Positions 36,263 through 44,258 of a stretch of 51,037 nt of DNA are shown in pieces. Location of the stretch: positions 1 to 51,037 of the forward strand of contig JASEJN010000019.1 in the NCBI GenBank assembly GCA_030016385.1. The letters run 5' to 3'. This stretch comes from Clostridiales bacterium. GTDB taxonomy: Bacteria; Bacillota; Clostridia; Clostridiales; Oxobacteraceae. A model generated the notes under the pieces. It was given only the letters and a program-made list of their open reading frames with translations, did no database searches and was not told the DNA's origin. Made by a program: the position numbers and the translations under genes. Positions within the stretch are counted from its first letter, which is position 1. Each line of letters begins with the position of its first letter.

Positions 36263-36528
36263 TGATTTTAACTTCAATCCGTAATTTGAACTTATGTTAT
36301 TTTGAACACTCATTCGGCAGATTCAAGTTTTGTAAGTTCTAAGGCCAACAGCCTTAAGAATCCAAGAGCTTTTGAAACTCGTTTCACTCAGACAATCAAA
36401 AGCTCTAAGGATTTTTTGCAGCAGCAAAGCCAAGAACTTATCAAAACTTTCATAATACTCATTCGTCGCTTAAAATAACATAATCCCATTTATGCCATAT
36501 TTCATATTGCGAATTGAAGTGATTTTAA
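36263..36528. repeat. 99-nt palindromic element, copy C, split by a nested insert; 9-bp target duplication
   Basis: The element itself is 36272-36519: CTTCAATCCGTAATTTGA at the left and TATTGCGAATTGAAG at the right. Perfect 9-bp direct repeats TGATTTTAA flank it (36263-36271 and 36520-36528), so the ends are defined exactly. With the 149-nt insert plus duplication removed (36317-36465) it is 99 nt long, the same as copies A and B, and matches B at about 86% by hand. It has no coding capacity and looks like a non-autonomous MITE-type element. Confidence 0.9.
36317..36456. mobile_element. Nested 140-nt palindromic element inside copy C
   Basis: The insert interrupts copy C between its two arms and is flanked by perfect 9-bp repeats ACTCATTCG (36308-36316 and 36457-36465). 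Copies A and B have this nonamer only once, at the same place. The insert has inverted ends (AAGTTTTGTAAGTTCT against AAGTTTTGATAAGTTCT on the other strand) and inner arms (AATCCAAGAGCTTTTG against AATCCTTAGAGCTTTTG), so it folds on itself. It differs in sequence from the 99-nt family. No transposase is encoded, so both would need one in trans. Confidence 0.85.
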
Positions 36529-36748
36529 TAAAGGGATTGATTTGATTTCGTATTCTGTTTCCATATTAATTCCTATATTAAATATATCATAAAATTTTAA
36601 AAGCAGGAAGACTAAACTGACAAATCATTTTGCCCTTGTGCTTTATTGGTAATTTAGATGATTATAGATACATGAAAAAAGTTTTTGAAGATTACAATTT
36701 GTCAACCTAGCTCAGATAGGATAATCAAAGAATTATTGCATCAGGATA

Positions 36749-36777
36749 TTGACAAAATAAAAATAGTATTTCATAAT
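36749..36777 (+). promoter_or_regulatory. Sigma-A promoter of the TetR gene
   Basis: TTGACA at 36749-36754, a 17-nt spacer, and CATAAT at 36772-36777. Confidence 0.75.
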
Positions 36778-36782
36778 CAAAG

Positions 36783-36799
36783 TAAACTATTAGTTTACA
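36783..36799. promoter_or_regulatory. Palindromic operator, likely TetR autoregulation site
   Basis: GTAAACTATTAGTTTAC is a perfect 8-bp inverted repeat around one central base. It begins 5 nt after the -10 box and thus covers the transcription start of the tetR-nitroreductase unit, the classic place for a TetR autorepressor operator. Confidence 0.7.
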
Positions 36800-36834
36800 A
36801 CATAACATTTATGTGCAATATGGAGGTTTAACAG

Positions 36835-37494
36835 TTGGGAAGCAGTGAACGCAAGGAAAAAGAGAAAGAAATCCGGAGAAAGGATATTATCGATGCGGCT
36901 GAAAGAGTTTTTTTTAGAAAGGGATATAATAATTCTACAATGGATGATGTGGCGAAAGAAGCCGAGTATAGTAAAAGAACAGTGTATGTATATTTTAACA
37001 GCAAAGAACAGATTTATTTTGAGATTATGATTAGGGGATACAGGTTTCTGATGGAGATGATAGAAGATAGTCTGCAAAAGAATAAAGCTCACACTGCCAT
37101 TGAGGAAATAAGGCAAATGGCTTTAACGCTATATCAATTTAGCAATAATTACCCGGAATACTTTGACGCAATCATGGAATATGAAAACAATGCGCTTGAT
37201 TTTCAAAAAAACGTTCCGGATCATTCAAAAGAAGAATGCTATGCTCTTGGAGAACAAATCCTGGGTTATTTGACGAATGCGTTAAAAAAGGGTATCGCAG
37301 AAGGTTCCATTCGCAGCAATTTGAATGTTGAAATTACGGCTCTTGCTTTATGGGCCTGCATAATCGGCGTATTTAATACAGCAAAGCGGAAAAAATACTA
37401 TATTGAGAACTATCACGGAATCAAACCGGAAAATCTGGTTTCCGAAGCTTTTAATATGATGATTAGGTCGATACGAACAGAAACGGAGGAATGA
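36835..37494 (+). CDS. TetR/AcrR-family transcriptional regulator
   Basis: 219 residues from a TTG start (GGAGG 8 nt upstream). The N-terminal helix-turn-helix is typical: IIDAAERVFFRKGYNNSTMDDVAKEAEYSKRTVYVYFNSKEQIYFEIM (about 17-65). The C-terminal ligand domain is unassigned. It overlaps the next gene by 4 nt, so the two are coupled; the regulator probably controls this operon and its own promoter through the palindrome at 36783-36799. The inducer is unknown. Confidence 0.93.
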   Translation: MGSSERKEKEKEIRRKDIIDAAERVFFRKGYNNSTMDDVAKEAEYSKRTVYVYFNSKEQIYFEIMIRGYRFLMEMIEDSLQKNKAHTAIEEIRQMALTLYQFSNNYPEYFDAIMEYENNALDFQKNVPDHSKEECYALGEQILGYLTNALKKGIAEGSIRSNLNVEITALALWACIIGVFNTAKRKKYYIENYHGIKPENLVSEAFNMMIRSIRTETEE

Positions 37495-38093
37495 AAATGG
37501 GAGAGAAGGGATTGATAAAAAAAATGGGTGTTATAATTGTCGGTATAATTGTTTTTGTCGGAATTGCCGTTATAGCTTTATTGATCATAAGCGGCGTTTT
37601 TGAAAAATCTGCATATCTTAAGCCATGGAAGAAGGATTATGCACAAAAATTTGACGACCCCAGAATCCAGCTTACGGCGTATGGACTGCTGGCGGCGAAC
37701 GGTCATAATATGCAGCCGTGGAAAATACGTCTTGATAAGGACGATTCGATGGTATTTTACTTATATGCAGACAGCGACCGTTTAACAGACGAAGTAGACC
37801 ATTTTGCACGGCAGATGATTGTTACGAAGGACAATACCCGCTTAAGTCAGGTTAAAAGCGGCATGCTGTATAGCATGCTGATATTGGAGGCTCAGCGGCA
37901 GGGATTTGTTATGCAACCTCTAAGTCAGGTCCTGGAAGAATACCCTGAAATGAAAAAACTCTATAGCGGCATCCATCGAGACTATGCTCCTGAGGGAGAA
38001 ACGATCCAAATGCTTATACGTTTGGGAAAGCCCACAAAAAAAGTGCCGCAAAGCATGCGGCGCGATGTAATGGATTTGATTGTCAGAGAATAA
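37491..38093 (+). CDS. Membrane-anchored nitroreductase-like protein, apparently internally deleted
   Basis: 200 residues. One membrane helix (about 12-33) precedes KPWKKDYAQKFDDPRIQLTAYGLLAANGHNMQPWKIRL; the NxQPW motif after an Ala-rich helix is the FMN-site signature of the nitroreductase family. Residues 95-110 (FARQMIVT) are continued by QVKSGMLYSMLILEAQRQGF, where full-length relatives have more than 100 additional residues. The frame is open but the protein is about 200 instead of about 330-350 residues, so I infer an in-frame internal deletion near codon 111 with loss of most of the flavin fold. Regulated together with the upstream TetR. Confidence 0.65.
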   Translation: MKMGEKGLIKKMGVIIVGIIVFVGIAVIALLIISGVFEKSAYLKPWKKDYAQKFDDPRIQLTAYGLLAANGHNMQPWKIRLDKDDSMVFYLYADSDRLTDEVDHFARQMIVTKDNTRLSQVKSGMLYSMLILEAQRQGFVMQPLSQVLEEYPEMKKLYSGIHRDYAPEGETIQMLIRLGKPTKKVPQSMRRDVMDLIVRE

Positions 38094-38267
38094 GATTTTA
38101 GCATGACGTGACGGGTGCATATTTTATATTCGAAGAATATTATTTCAATTGCCAAGCTTGAAGTATATAGAATCTGTATGCTTGTTCAGGACAGAATCAA
38201 AACTCACTTGCGCATGAAATATGATTCTGCTTATAAAGAGATAAATCAGAATTTAGAGGAGCAAATT

Positions 38268-38459
38268 ATGAAAAAAATGTTTAAAAATAATGAACTGACT
38301 CGGCGCATTATGATGCTTCACAGCAATATCGACGATTTGTTATACGTATGCAGGAATGTTTACGATTACGGAAAAAGTAACCATGTTGAGGCGTCTTTGT
38401 TTTATGCAAATTACGAGACGGTCAAAAAGCAACTTGATATTAATATAAAAGAGTTATAA
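38268..38459 (+). CDS. Small hypothetical protein
   Basis: 63 residues from the ATG at 38268, supported by AGAGGAG 6 nt upstream; the frame extends further upstream without a ribosome site. Sequence is helical and charged (NNELTRRIMMLHSNIDDLLYV, then NYETVKKQLDINIKEL). Not recognised. It lies between the nitroreductase-like gene and the fucosidase and could be debris with a fortuitous ribosome site. Confidence 0.4.
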   Translation: MKKMFKNNELTRRIMMLHSNIDDLLYVCRNVYDYGKSNHVEASLFYANYETVKKQLDINIKEL

Positions 38460-38588
38460 ACTGCTTAAACAAATGGTTACATAGCTGGCGTGGATATCTA
38501 AATTGAGCAAATGACTTAGGTCTTGTAGAACCTTATGTCGGCGAGCATAAGGGGGCTAAAAAATATTCGCTGGGAGAGGAAGTTTATT

Positions 38589-39551
38589 ATGAACAATAAA
38601 GAATGGTTTAAATCCGCAAAATTCGGTCTGATGATTCACTGGGGACTTTATTCTCTTCCTGCAGGGGAGTGGAACGGTAAACGGACGCCTTATATCGGAG
38701 AATGGGCGCAGTCATATTTTAGAATTCCCAACAGAGAGTACCACAAGCTGGCGGGTATTTTCAATCCTATTTTGTTTAATCCGGAGGAATGGGTTCTTTT
38801 AGCCAAAGAGGCAGGAATGCAATATATGGTGGTAACCGCCAAGCATCATGAAGGATTTGCCATGTATCGGTCCCGGGCGAACAGATTCAATTTGTTTGAC
38901 GCTACCCCTTTTAAACGGGATGCTATCGCGGAGATTGCTGAGGCTTGCTATAAGTACGGCCTGAAGCTTGGATTATATTATTCGCAGGATTTGGACTGGA
39001 GCGATCCCAATGGCGGCGGTTATACGAGGGGGCATACCAGCAGCAAAGTAATGAGCTGGACAAACGATTGGGATTTTCCCGAAAATGATAAAAAGAATTA
39101 TACACTTTGCTTTGAAAATAAAATCAAGCCCCAGGTTCAGGAGCTGCTGACGAATTTTAAAGACCTGTGCCTTATTTGGTTTGATACGCCGCTTACAATC
39201 AGTCCGGAGCAAAGCCGGGAGCTTTACGATCTGGTGAAGCATTATCAACCCAACTGTCTGGTAAATTCGCGAATCGGTAACGGTATGGGCGATTATAAGT
39301 CCCTGGGCGACAACCAAATTCCCGAAAACCACATGCCCGAAGGTCTGTTTGAATGTCCTGCCACTCTCAACGACACATGGGGTTATAAAAGTTTCGACAA
39401 TAATTGGAAGGATGCCGGCAAGGTAGTTTTCCTGAAAAATCATCTAAATGAGCGGGGGATCAACTATCTGCTGAACATAGGTCCCGATTATTTGGGGCGG
39501 ATTCCTGCTCCGGCACAGGATATTTTGCGTATGGTCGGCAAAAAAATATAA
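38589..39551 (+). CDS. GH29 alpha-L-fucosidase, catalytic domain only
   Basis: 320 residues from the ATG at 38589 (GAGAGGAAG upstream). The GH29 barrel begins FKSAKFGLMIHWGLYSLPAGEWNG, continues with VVTAKHHEGFAMYRS and GLKLGLYYSQDLDWSDPN, and has the likely nucleophile Asp199 in CLIWFDTPLT. The C-terminal NERGINYLLNIGPDYLGRIP closes the barrel. The C-terminal beta domain of typical GH29 enzymes (about 430-450 residues) is missing. No signal peptide, so it acts in the cytoplasm on imported fucosides. No fucose transporter or catabolic gene is nearby. Confidence 0.88.
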   Translation: MNNKEWFKSAKFGLMIHWGLYSLPAGEWNGKRTPYIGEWAQSYFRIPNREYHKLAGIFNPILFNPEEWVLLAKEAGMQYMVVTAKHHEGFAMYRSRANRFNLFDATPFKRDAIAEIAEACYKYGLKLGLYYSQDLDWSDPNGGGYTRGHTSSKVMSWTNDWDFPENDKKNYTLCFENKIKPQVQELLTNFKDLCLIWFDTPLTISPEQSRELYDLVKHYQPNCLVNSRIGNGMGDYKSLGDNQIPENHMPEGLFECPATLNDTWGYKSFDNNWKDAGKVVFLKNHLNERGINYLLNIGPDYLGRIPAPAQDILRMVGKKI

Positions 39552-39556
39552 AATAT

Positions 39557-39604
39557 CATCAGAAATCCACAGACTGGTATTCACCGGTTTGTGGATTTCT
39601 GATG
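39557..39604. terminator. Bidirectional terminator between GH29 and znuB
   Basis: CATCAGAAATCCACA and TGTGGATTTCTGATG are a perfect 15-bp inverted repeat with an 18-nt loop between two convergent genes. The rightward T tail is delayed (TTTTATTTTATT about 10 nt later). Confidence 0.7.
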
Positions 39605-39658
39605 GCTGAGCTGTTTTATTTTATTTAAACGAGTCATATGCAACAACATACAGGGATG

Positions 39659-40483
39659 TTATTTATTAAAGATTATTCTGATGCTTGAATGTACCTTTTT
39701 TATTATTAAGACAAGGACAAGAACGATGACTGAAACAAGAGCGGTAAATCCGCCGGGCGCTACATTGAGATAATATGAAATAAACAGCCCCAGCATGATA
39801 TCTATTACACTAAAAATAATAGAGAATATCAATGTATGTTTAAATCCCTTCTCAAGTTGTAGCGCCGTGGCAACAGGAAGGGCAATCATTGAGCTAAGTA
39901 CCAGCACACCGACTATTCTTATTGATACGGATATTGCGGAGGCAACAAGGATAGAAAAAACATAATTGATCAGCTTGACTTTGACGCCTGCTACTTTAGC
40001 GGCCTCTTCGTCGTATGCAATATATACCAGCTGATGGTATAAAAGAATAAGTGTCAATACGGAAATTGTGCTGAGGATTAGTACCATGAGCATGTCGAAT
40101 TTGGTTACAGTAAGTATACTGCCGAACATAAAGGAATCTGCATTTGCGTGGAGCTTTCCGGAGCTGATGATTGTAATGGCGGTACCAACGCTCAAAGAGA
40201 GAACGATAGTAAGAATCAGATCAGTGTATTTTTTAAAATAACTGCGTAGAAATTCAATCAGTGCCCCGCAGACAGATGTAAAAATAAATGCGCCAAGTAC
40301 AGGGCTCTGGTTACATAGAAGCCCGATTGTGATACCGGCAAGCGAGGCATGAGATAGGGTGTCTCCTATCATGGAGTAACGCCGAAGGACCAGGAAGATG
40401 CCGATGCATGGGCATAAAATTGAAATAAATATTGAAACGAAAATTGCATTTTGCATAAAACCATAACTAAACAATACTATCAT
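39659..40483 (-). CDS. znuB: Zinc/manganese ABC transporter permease (ZnuB-type)
   Basis: 274 residues with about eight membrane helices, ABC-3 family. It has ALVSIFISILCPCIGIFLVLRR-like first helices with the CIGIFLVLRRYSMIGDTLSHASLAGI segment, where the family contacts the ATPase, and VAGVKVKLINYVFSILVA. It forms the membrane channel of a high-affinity metal importer. It is encoded after and overlaps the ATPase gene by 17 nt, in an operon divergent from the binding-protein gene. Manganese cannot be excluded from sequence alone. Confidence 0.92.
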   Translation of the reverse strand: MIVLFSYGFMQNAIFVSIFISILCPCIGIFLVLRRYSMIGDTLSHASLAGITIGLLCNQSPVLGAFIFTSVCGALIEFLRSYFKKYTDLILTIVLSLSVGTAITIISSGKLHANADSFMFGSILTVTKFDMLMVLILSTISVLTLILLYHQLVYIAYDEEAAKVAGVKVKLINYVFSILVASAISVSIRIVGVLVLSSMIALPVATALQLEKGFKHTLIFSIIFSVIDIMLGLFISYYLNVAPGGFTALVSVIVLVLVLIIKKVHSSIRIIFNK

Positions 40484-41144
40484 CCTTTCTTCTATTTTTT
40501 AGATATTCATCTGCATATTTTTGAGGGGTGCAGAGATGTCCGTGGCCACCTACCATATGGTAAATCAATGTTGAGTTTGAAACGGCAGCATCGAGATTAT
40601 GTTCGACTGACACAATGGTAATACCGTTTTCTTTGTTTATTTTTTTCAGGAATCCATAAATATCTCTTTGGCTGTTAATGTCCACGCCAGTGGACGGCTC
40701 GTCGAGAATCAGCAAATCAGGGTTTCCAATTAATGCTCTCGCAATCAATATTTTCTGGCTTTGGCCACCGGAAAGGGTACCCATTAATGCATTCATAAAC
40801 TTATACATCCCAACCCGATCAAGAATTTCAGCAATAATGCTTTTATCTTTGATTTTTAAAAGTTTTCGATAAGAATTCAGTACTTCATAAACCGTAATGG
40901 GGAAATTAGAATTAGAAAAATCTTTTTTTTGCGGTACATATCCGGTTCTTTTAGCATATGACACGATTATTCCGCTTGTCGGTTTTAAAAATTTTAATAT
41001 CAGCCGCATAAGCGTGCTTTTCCCACAACCGTTTTCACCTACTACCGATACATACTCCCCATCATGTATTTCTAGATTGATGCCATCCAGTACATAGGGT
41101 GGCGAACCTGTATAGGAAAAAAACAAATTTTGAGCTTTGATCAT
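40467..41144 (-). CDS. znuC: Zinc/manganese ABC transporter ATP-binding protein (ZnuC-type)
   Basis: 225 residues. It has a complete ABC ATPase set: Walker A GENGCGKST (about 36-44), Q-loop GYVPQKKDF, signature LSGGQSQ, Walker B LLILDEPSTG and H-loop VSVEHN. It powers the ZnuB channel with metal delivered by the binding protein encoded divergently at 41292. It is the first gene of the leftward znuC-znuB operon; the gap of about 150 nt to znuA carries a promoter and repeated boxes that probably bind a metal-sensing repressor. Confidence 0.93.
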   Translation of the reverse strand: MIKAQNLFFSYTGSPPYVLDGINLEIHDGEYVSVVGENGCGKSTLMRLILKFLKPTSGIIVSYAKRTGYVPQKKDFSNSNFPITVYEVLNSYRKLLKIKDKSIIAEILDRVGMYKFMNALMGTLSGGQSQKILIARALIGNPDLLILDEPSTGVDINSQRDIYGFLKKINKENGITIVSVEHNLDAAVSNSTLIYHMVGGHGHLCTPQKYADEYLKNRRKDDSIV

Positions 41145-41188
41145 AATAAAACATCCTTTCCAATTTAAAATTATTAATTTTTATCAGT

Positions 41189-41266
41189 AAATGCATATCA
41201 TTTGCACTTGACAAATTTATCCTCGTATACTATTCTTATTATAGTTGCAGATAGGAACCATTTGCA
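41189..41266. promoter_or_regulatory. znu divergent control region: promoter and candidate operators
   Basis: A rightward promoter TTGACA (41208-41213), 17 nt, TATTCT (41231-41236) serves znuA. The octamer CATTTGCA occurs twice, just upstream of the -35 (41199-41206) and just after the start site (41259-41266). The first is part of the palindrome AAATGCATATCATTT (41189-41203). The arrangement fits a metal-dependent repressor, but the boxes are not the Bacillus Zur consensus. Confidence 0.55.
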
Positions 41267-41291
41267 AGTATAATTTTGGAGGTTGTTAAAA

Positions 41292-42203
41292 ATGTTTAAA
41301 AAATGGTATGCTTTGCTATTATGTCTGGTTATTCTTGTAAGCTTCTCAGCATGCGGCAAGAACTATCAGGCAAATAAGACGGAAGATGATAAGATAAAAG
41401 TTTCCGTAACATTTAATGCTATGAAAGAATTTGTTGCATCTGTAGGAAAGGATAAGGTGGAAATCTCAACGATTATCCCTGATGGCACGGAGCCGCACGA
41501 ATTTGAACCAAAGGCAAAGGACCTGGCCGGTCTTAGGGATGCGAATGTTTTTGTATACAGTGGATTTGGAATGGAGCCTTGGGCGGATGACGCGATTAAA
41601 GCTGCCGATAATCCAAATCTGATTGCAGTGGAAGCATCAAAAGGTGCCAGCCCCATTATGAACGAGGATGCTGAAGAAATTAAAGAACACGGTAAATATG
41701 ACCCACATATCTGGCTTAGCCTTAAGGGTGCAGAAGTTGAAGCTAAAAATATCAAAGATGCTCTGATAAAGGCTGATCCATCCAGCAAAGATTATTATGA
41801 AAAAAATTGTAGCGATTTTGTCTCCCAACTTGAGAATCTTTATAACGAATATAATGAGAAATTCCGGTCATTGGAGAAAAAGAGTTTTGTAACGGGACAT
41901 GCCGCTTTTGCCTATTTATGCAGAGATTTTGGCTTAACGCAGAACAGTGTAGAAGATGTTTTCGCAGAGGGCGAACCCAGCGCACAGAAATTGACCGAGC
42001 TTGTTGATTATTGCAAGAAAAACAAGGTTACTACAATTTTTGCTGAAGAAATGGTAAGCCCTGCTGTTTCTAAGACGCTGGCTAGCGAAGTTGGGGCAAA
42101 GGTAGAAACAATCTATACGGTTGAAGGTGCCGAGGATAATAAAACATATTTAGAACGCGTAAAGAGCAATCTGTCCAAAATTTATGATAGCCTATCCAAG
42201 TAG
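41292..42203 (+). CDS. znuA: Zinc-binding lipoprotein of the ABC importer (ZnuA/AdcA-type)
   Basis: 303 residues from the ATG at 41292 (GGAGG 9 nt upstream; a TTG at 41283 overlaps it). Lipoprotein signal with lipobox SFSAC. Cluster A-I metal-binding fold: ligands are the His in IPDGTEPHEFEPKAKD, the His in YDPHIWLS, the His in VTGHAAFAYL and the acidic end EEMVSPAVSKTLA. The His-rich loop between the first two is short (EIKEHGKYDP), so it is a minimal type. It delivers zinc (or manganese) to ZnuBC, encoded divergently. It has its own promoter and a strong terminator at 42257-42304. Confidence 0.93.
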   Translation: MFKKWYALLLCLVILVSFSACGKNYQANKTEDDKIKVSVTFNAMKEFVASVGKDKVEISTIIPDGTEPHEFEPKAKDLAGLRDANVFVYSGFGMEPWADDAIKAADNPNLIAVEASKGASPIMNEDAEEIKEHGKYDPHIWLSLKGAEVEAKNIKDALIKADPSSKDYYEKNCSDFVSQLENLYNEYNEKFRSLEKKSFVTGHAAFAYLCRDFGLTQNSVEDVFAEGEPSAQKLTELVDYCKKNKVTTIFAEEMVSPAVSKTLASEVGAKVETIYTVEGAEDNKTYLERVKSNLSKIYDSLSK

Positions 42204-42256
42204 GAAGAATTCAAAAGTTAAATTTTAGAATGTGAAAGAATAACAGCCGGTTTAAT

Positions 42257-42304
42257 CAGAAAAGAAGTGTCGTACATTGTAGTAGGACGCTTCTTTTCTG
42301 TTTT
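42257..42304 (+). terminator. Rho-independent terminator after znuA
   Basis: CAGAAAAGAAGTGTC and GACGCTTCTTTTCTG pair with one mismatch around a 14-nt loop, followed by TTTT. Confidence 0.85.
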
Positions 42305-42510
42305 ACATAATTAGTGACAGAAATGCGCAAAAAATGAATAGTTCAGTTGTATAGTATGTGCTCATATTGTATAATACAAAATATATAATATAAAATAACT
42401 AAAATTAATATCCTTCCGTTTCGGCTGAGAACTTACTCATGTCTGAGGAGTTTTTGGCATAAACGGTTTTGTTTTAAGAATACAGGGGGATACAAAAGAA
42501 GGAAGTTGAA

Positions 42511-43885
42511 ATGATGGAAAATGAACTGAAAAAAAAAGTATGGCTTGTGTACCGCAATCGCCATGGTTGTCGGCATTGTTATCGGAAGCGGCGTATTCTT
42601 TAAGGCAGAAGCAGTCTTGAAAGTCACCGGTGGTAACTTGCCACTTGGGATTGCGGCATGGGTGATTGTTGGATTTATTATGATCATTTGTTCTTACACG
42701 TTTGCCACCATGGCTACCAGGTATGAAAGGGTGAACGGCGTGGTGGACTATGCGGAGATGACGGTTGGCAAAAAATATGGCTATTATGTGGGCTGGTTTA
42801 TGGCGACGATTTACAATCCAACGCTAACATCCGTGCTGGCATGGGTTTCAGCCCGATATACATGCGTGCTCCTCGGCTGGGATATAACAGGTGGTTCCTC
42901 CATGACAATCGCCTGCTTTTATCTGGTGGTAAGTTATGCGGTCAATGCTCTGTCTCCCATAATTGCCGGCAAGTTTCAGGTCGCGACGACGGTTATTAAA
43001 CTCATTCCACTGGTGGTTATGGCAGTGGTCGGAACTATCGTCGGCCTGTTCAACGGCATGACGGTACGAAATTTTTCTTATGCGGCGCATTCCAGCGTTG
43101 GTCTCGGCGGAGGACTTTTTGCCGCAGTTGTAGCTGTTGCCTTCGCTTATGAGGGATGGATTATTGCAACGTCCATAAATGCGGAACTGAAAGATTCAAA
43201 GAGAAATCTTCCGAAAGCGCTGATTATTGGTTCTCTTATTGTGGTTGCAGTATATGTCTTCTATTATATCGGCTTGGCCGGCGCTGTTCCGGCCGACGTG
43301 CTTATGAAAAGCGGACAGGTAGGCGCGAAGATGGCATTTCAGAACCTTTTTGGTTCGGTCGGCGGATCTTTGATCTTTGTGTTTGTCATAATTTCTTGCC
43401 TTGGTACGCTAAACGGTCTGATGCTGGGTTGTACCCGTGGAATGTATTCGCTGGCCGTAAGGAACTTGGGACCTGCGCCTGAGACATTCAAACAAGTGGA
43501 CAAGGTCACGAATATGCCTGGAAATTCATCCATTATCGGACTTTTGTTATGCGCTTTCTGGCTTCTTTATTTCTATGGAGCCAACCTTACAACTCCATGG
43601 TTTGGTGTTTTCTGCTTTGATACATCCGAGTTGCCGATTATTACGCTTTATGCCGGATACATTCCTATATTCATCATGATGATGAAAAAAGAAAGGGATC
43701 TGGGAACCATTAAACGTTTTGTCATGCCGACACTCGCCATTTTGGGATGTCTGTTCATGATTGTTGCGGCGTGCCTTGCACATGGCATGTCTGTAGTTTA
43801 CTATCTCATTGTGTTCGCAGTGATTATCGTTATCGGATCGTTTTTTCAGAAAAGTGGCGGACTGTCGCCGCTTAGCAGCCGATAA
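42511..43885 (+). pseudogene. APC-family amino acid permease, frameshifted in a 9-A run near its start
   Basis: A GAAGGAAG ribosome site (42498-42505) stands before the ATG at 42511, which opens MMENELKKK. After nine A (42529-42537) the frame is wrong. With eight A it would continue K-YGLCTAIAMVVGIVIGSGVFF, the classic first helix of the amino acid-polyamine-organocation family. The frame from 42545 is intact for 446 residues with about 12 helices. A TTG at 42545 has no ribosome site. The protein is therefore either inactive, phase-variable through the A run, or made by slippage; a sequencing error is the simplest alternative. No substrate motif can be read. Confidence 0.8.
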
Positions 43886-43916
43886 CAGGATGTTAAAAAG
43901 ATAAATTCCCAAACAA

Positions 43917-43948
43917 AAGCACTTACTATATATACTTAGTAAGTGCTT
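43917..43948 (+). terminator. Rho-independent terminator after the permease
   Basis: AAGCACTTACT and AGTAAGTGCTT form a perfect 11-bp stem with a 10-nt loop, followed by TTATTTT-like sequence. Confidence 0.75.
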
Positions 43949-44258
43949 AATTATTTTCTGCTTTATTTACTTTACTCTTCTAAAATTTACAAAGCCTTTC
44001 GGCATATTCTCCAGGGCTATAAGTTTATGTTTTCCTTGTCGTTTCCTATAAGAGAAATTGTGCATTAGATAATTTTTATACATTTTATATAAGCTGATTG
44101 CTGGAAGTAGATCAGCATTAGTAGTACTATTTTAACAAGATACTATACATTCCATTCAATAGGAATTATTTTATATCGTTAAAATCTATAATATTTTTTA
44201 TTTTTAGTGCAGCATTTTATTCTGATATGGAGTATTAGTAGTAAGAAGGAGGAGAACT
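43949..44258. other. AT-rich intergenic region
   Basis: About 310 nt between the permease terminator and the unknown two-gene operon. No gene, palindrome or clear promoter pair. The ribosome site AAGAAGGAGGAG at its end serves the ATG at 44259. Confidence 0.45.

Noticed and set aside
36272..36519. CRISPR-like repeat arrangement in the palindrome-rich gap
   Set aside because: The repeats are inverted arms and target duplications, not regularly spaced direct repeats; no cas gene is present.
32029..38516. 19-nt shared motif TCTAAATTRAGCAAATGAC near 32029 and 38497
   Set aside because: One mismatch over 19 AT-rich bases in 51 kb can arise by chance, and the similarity does not extend outward.
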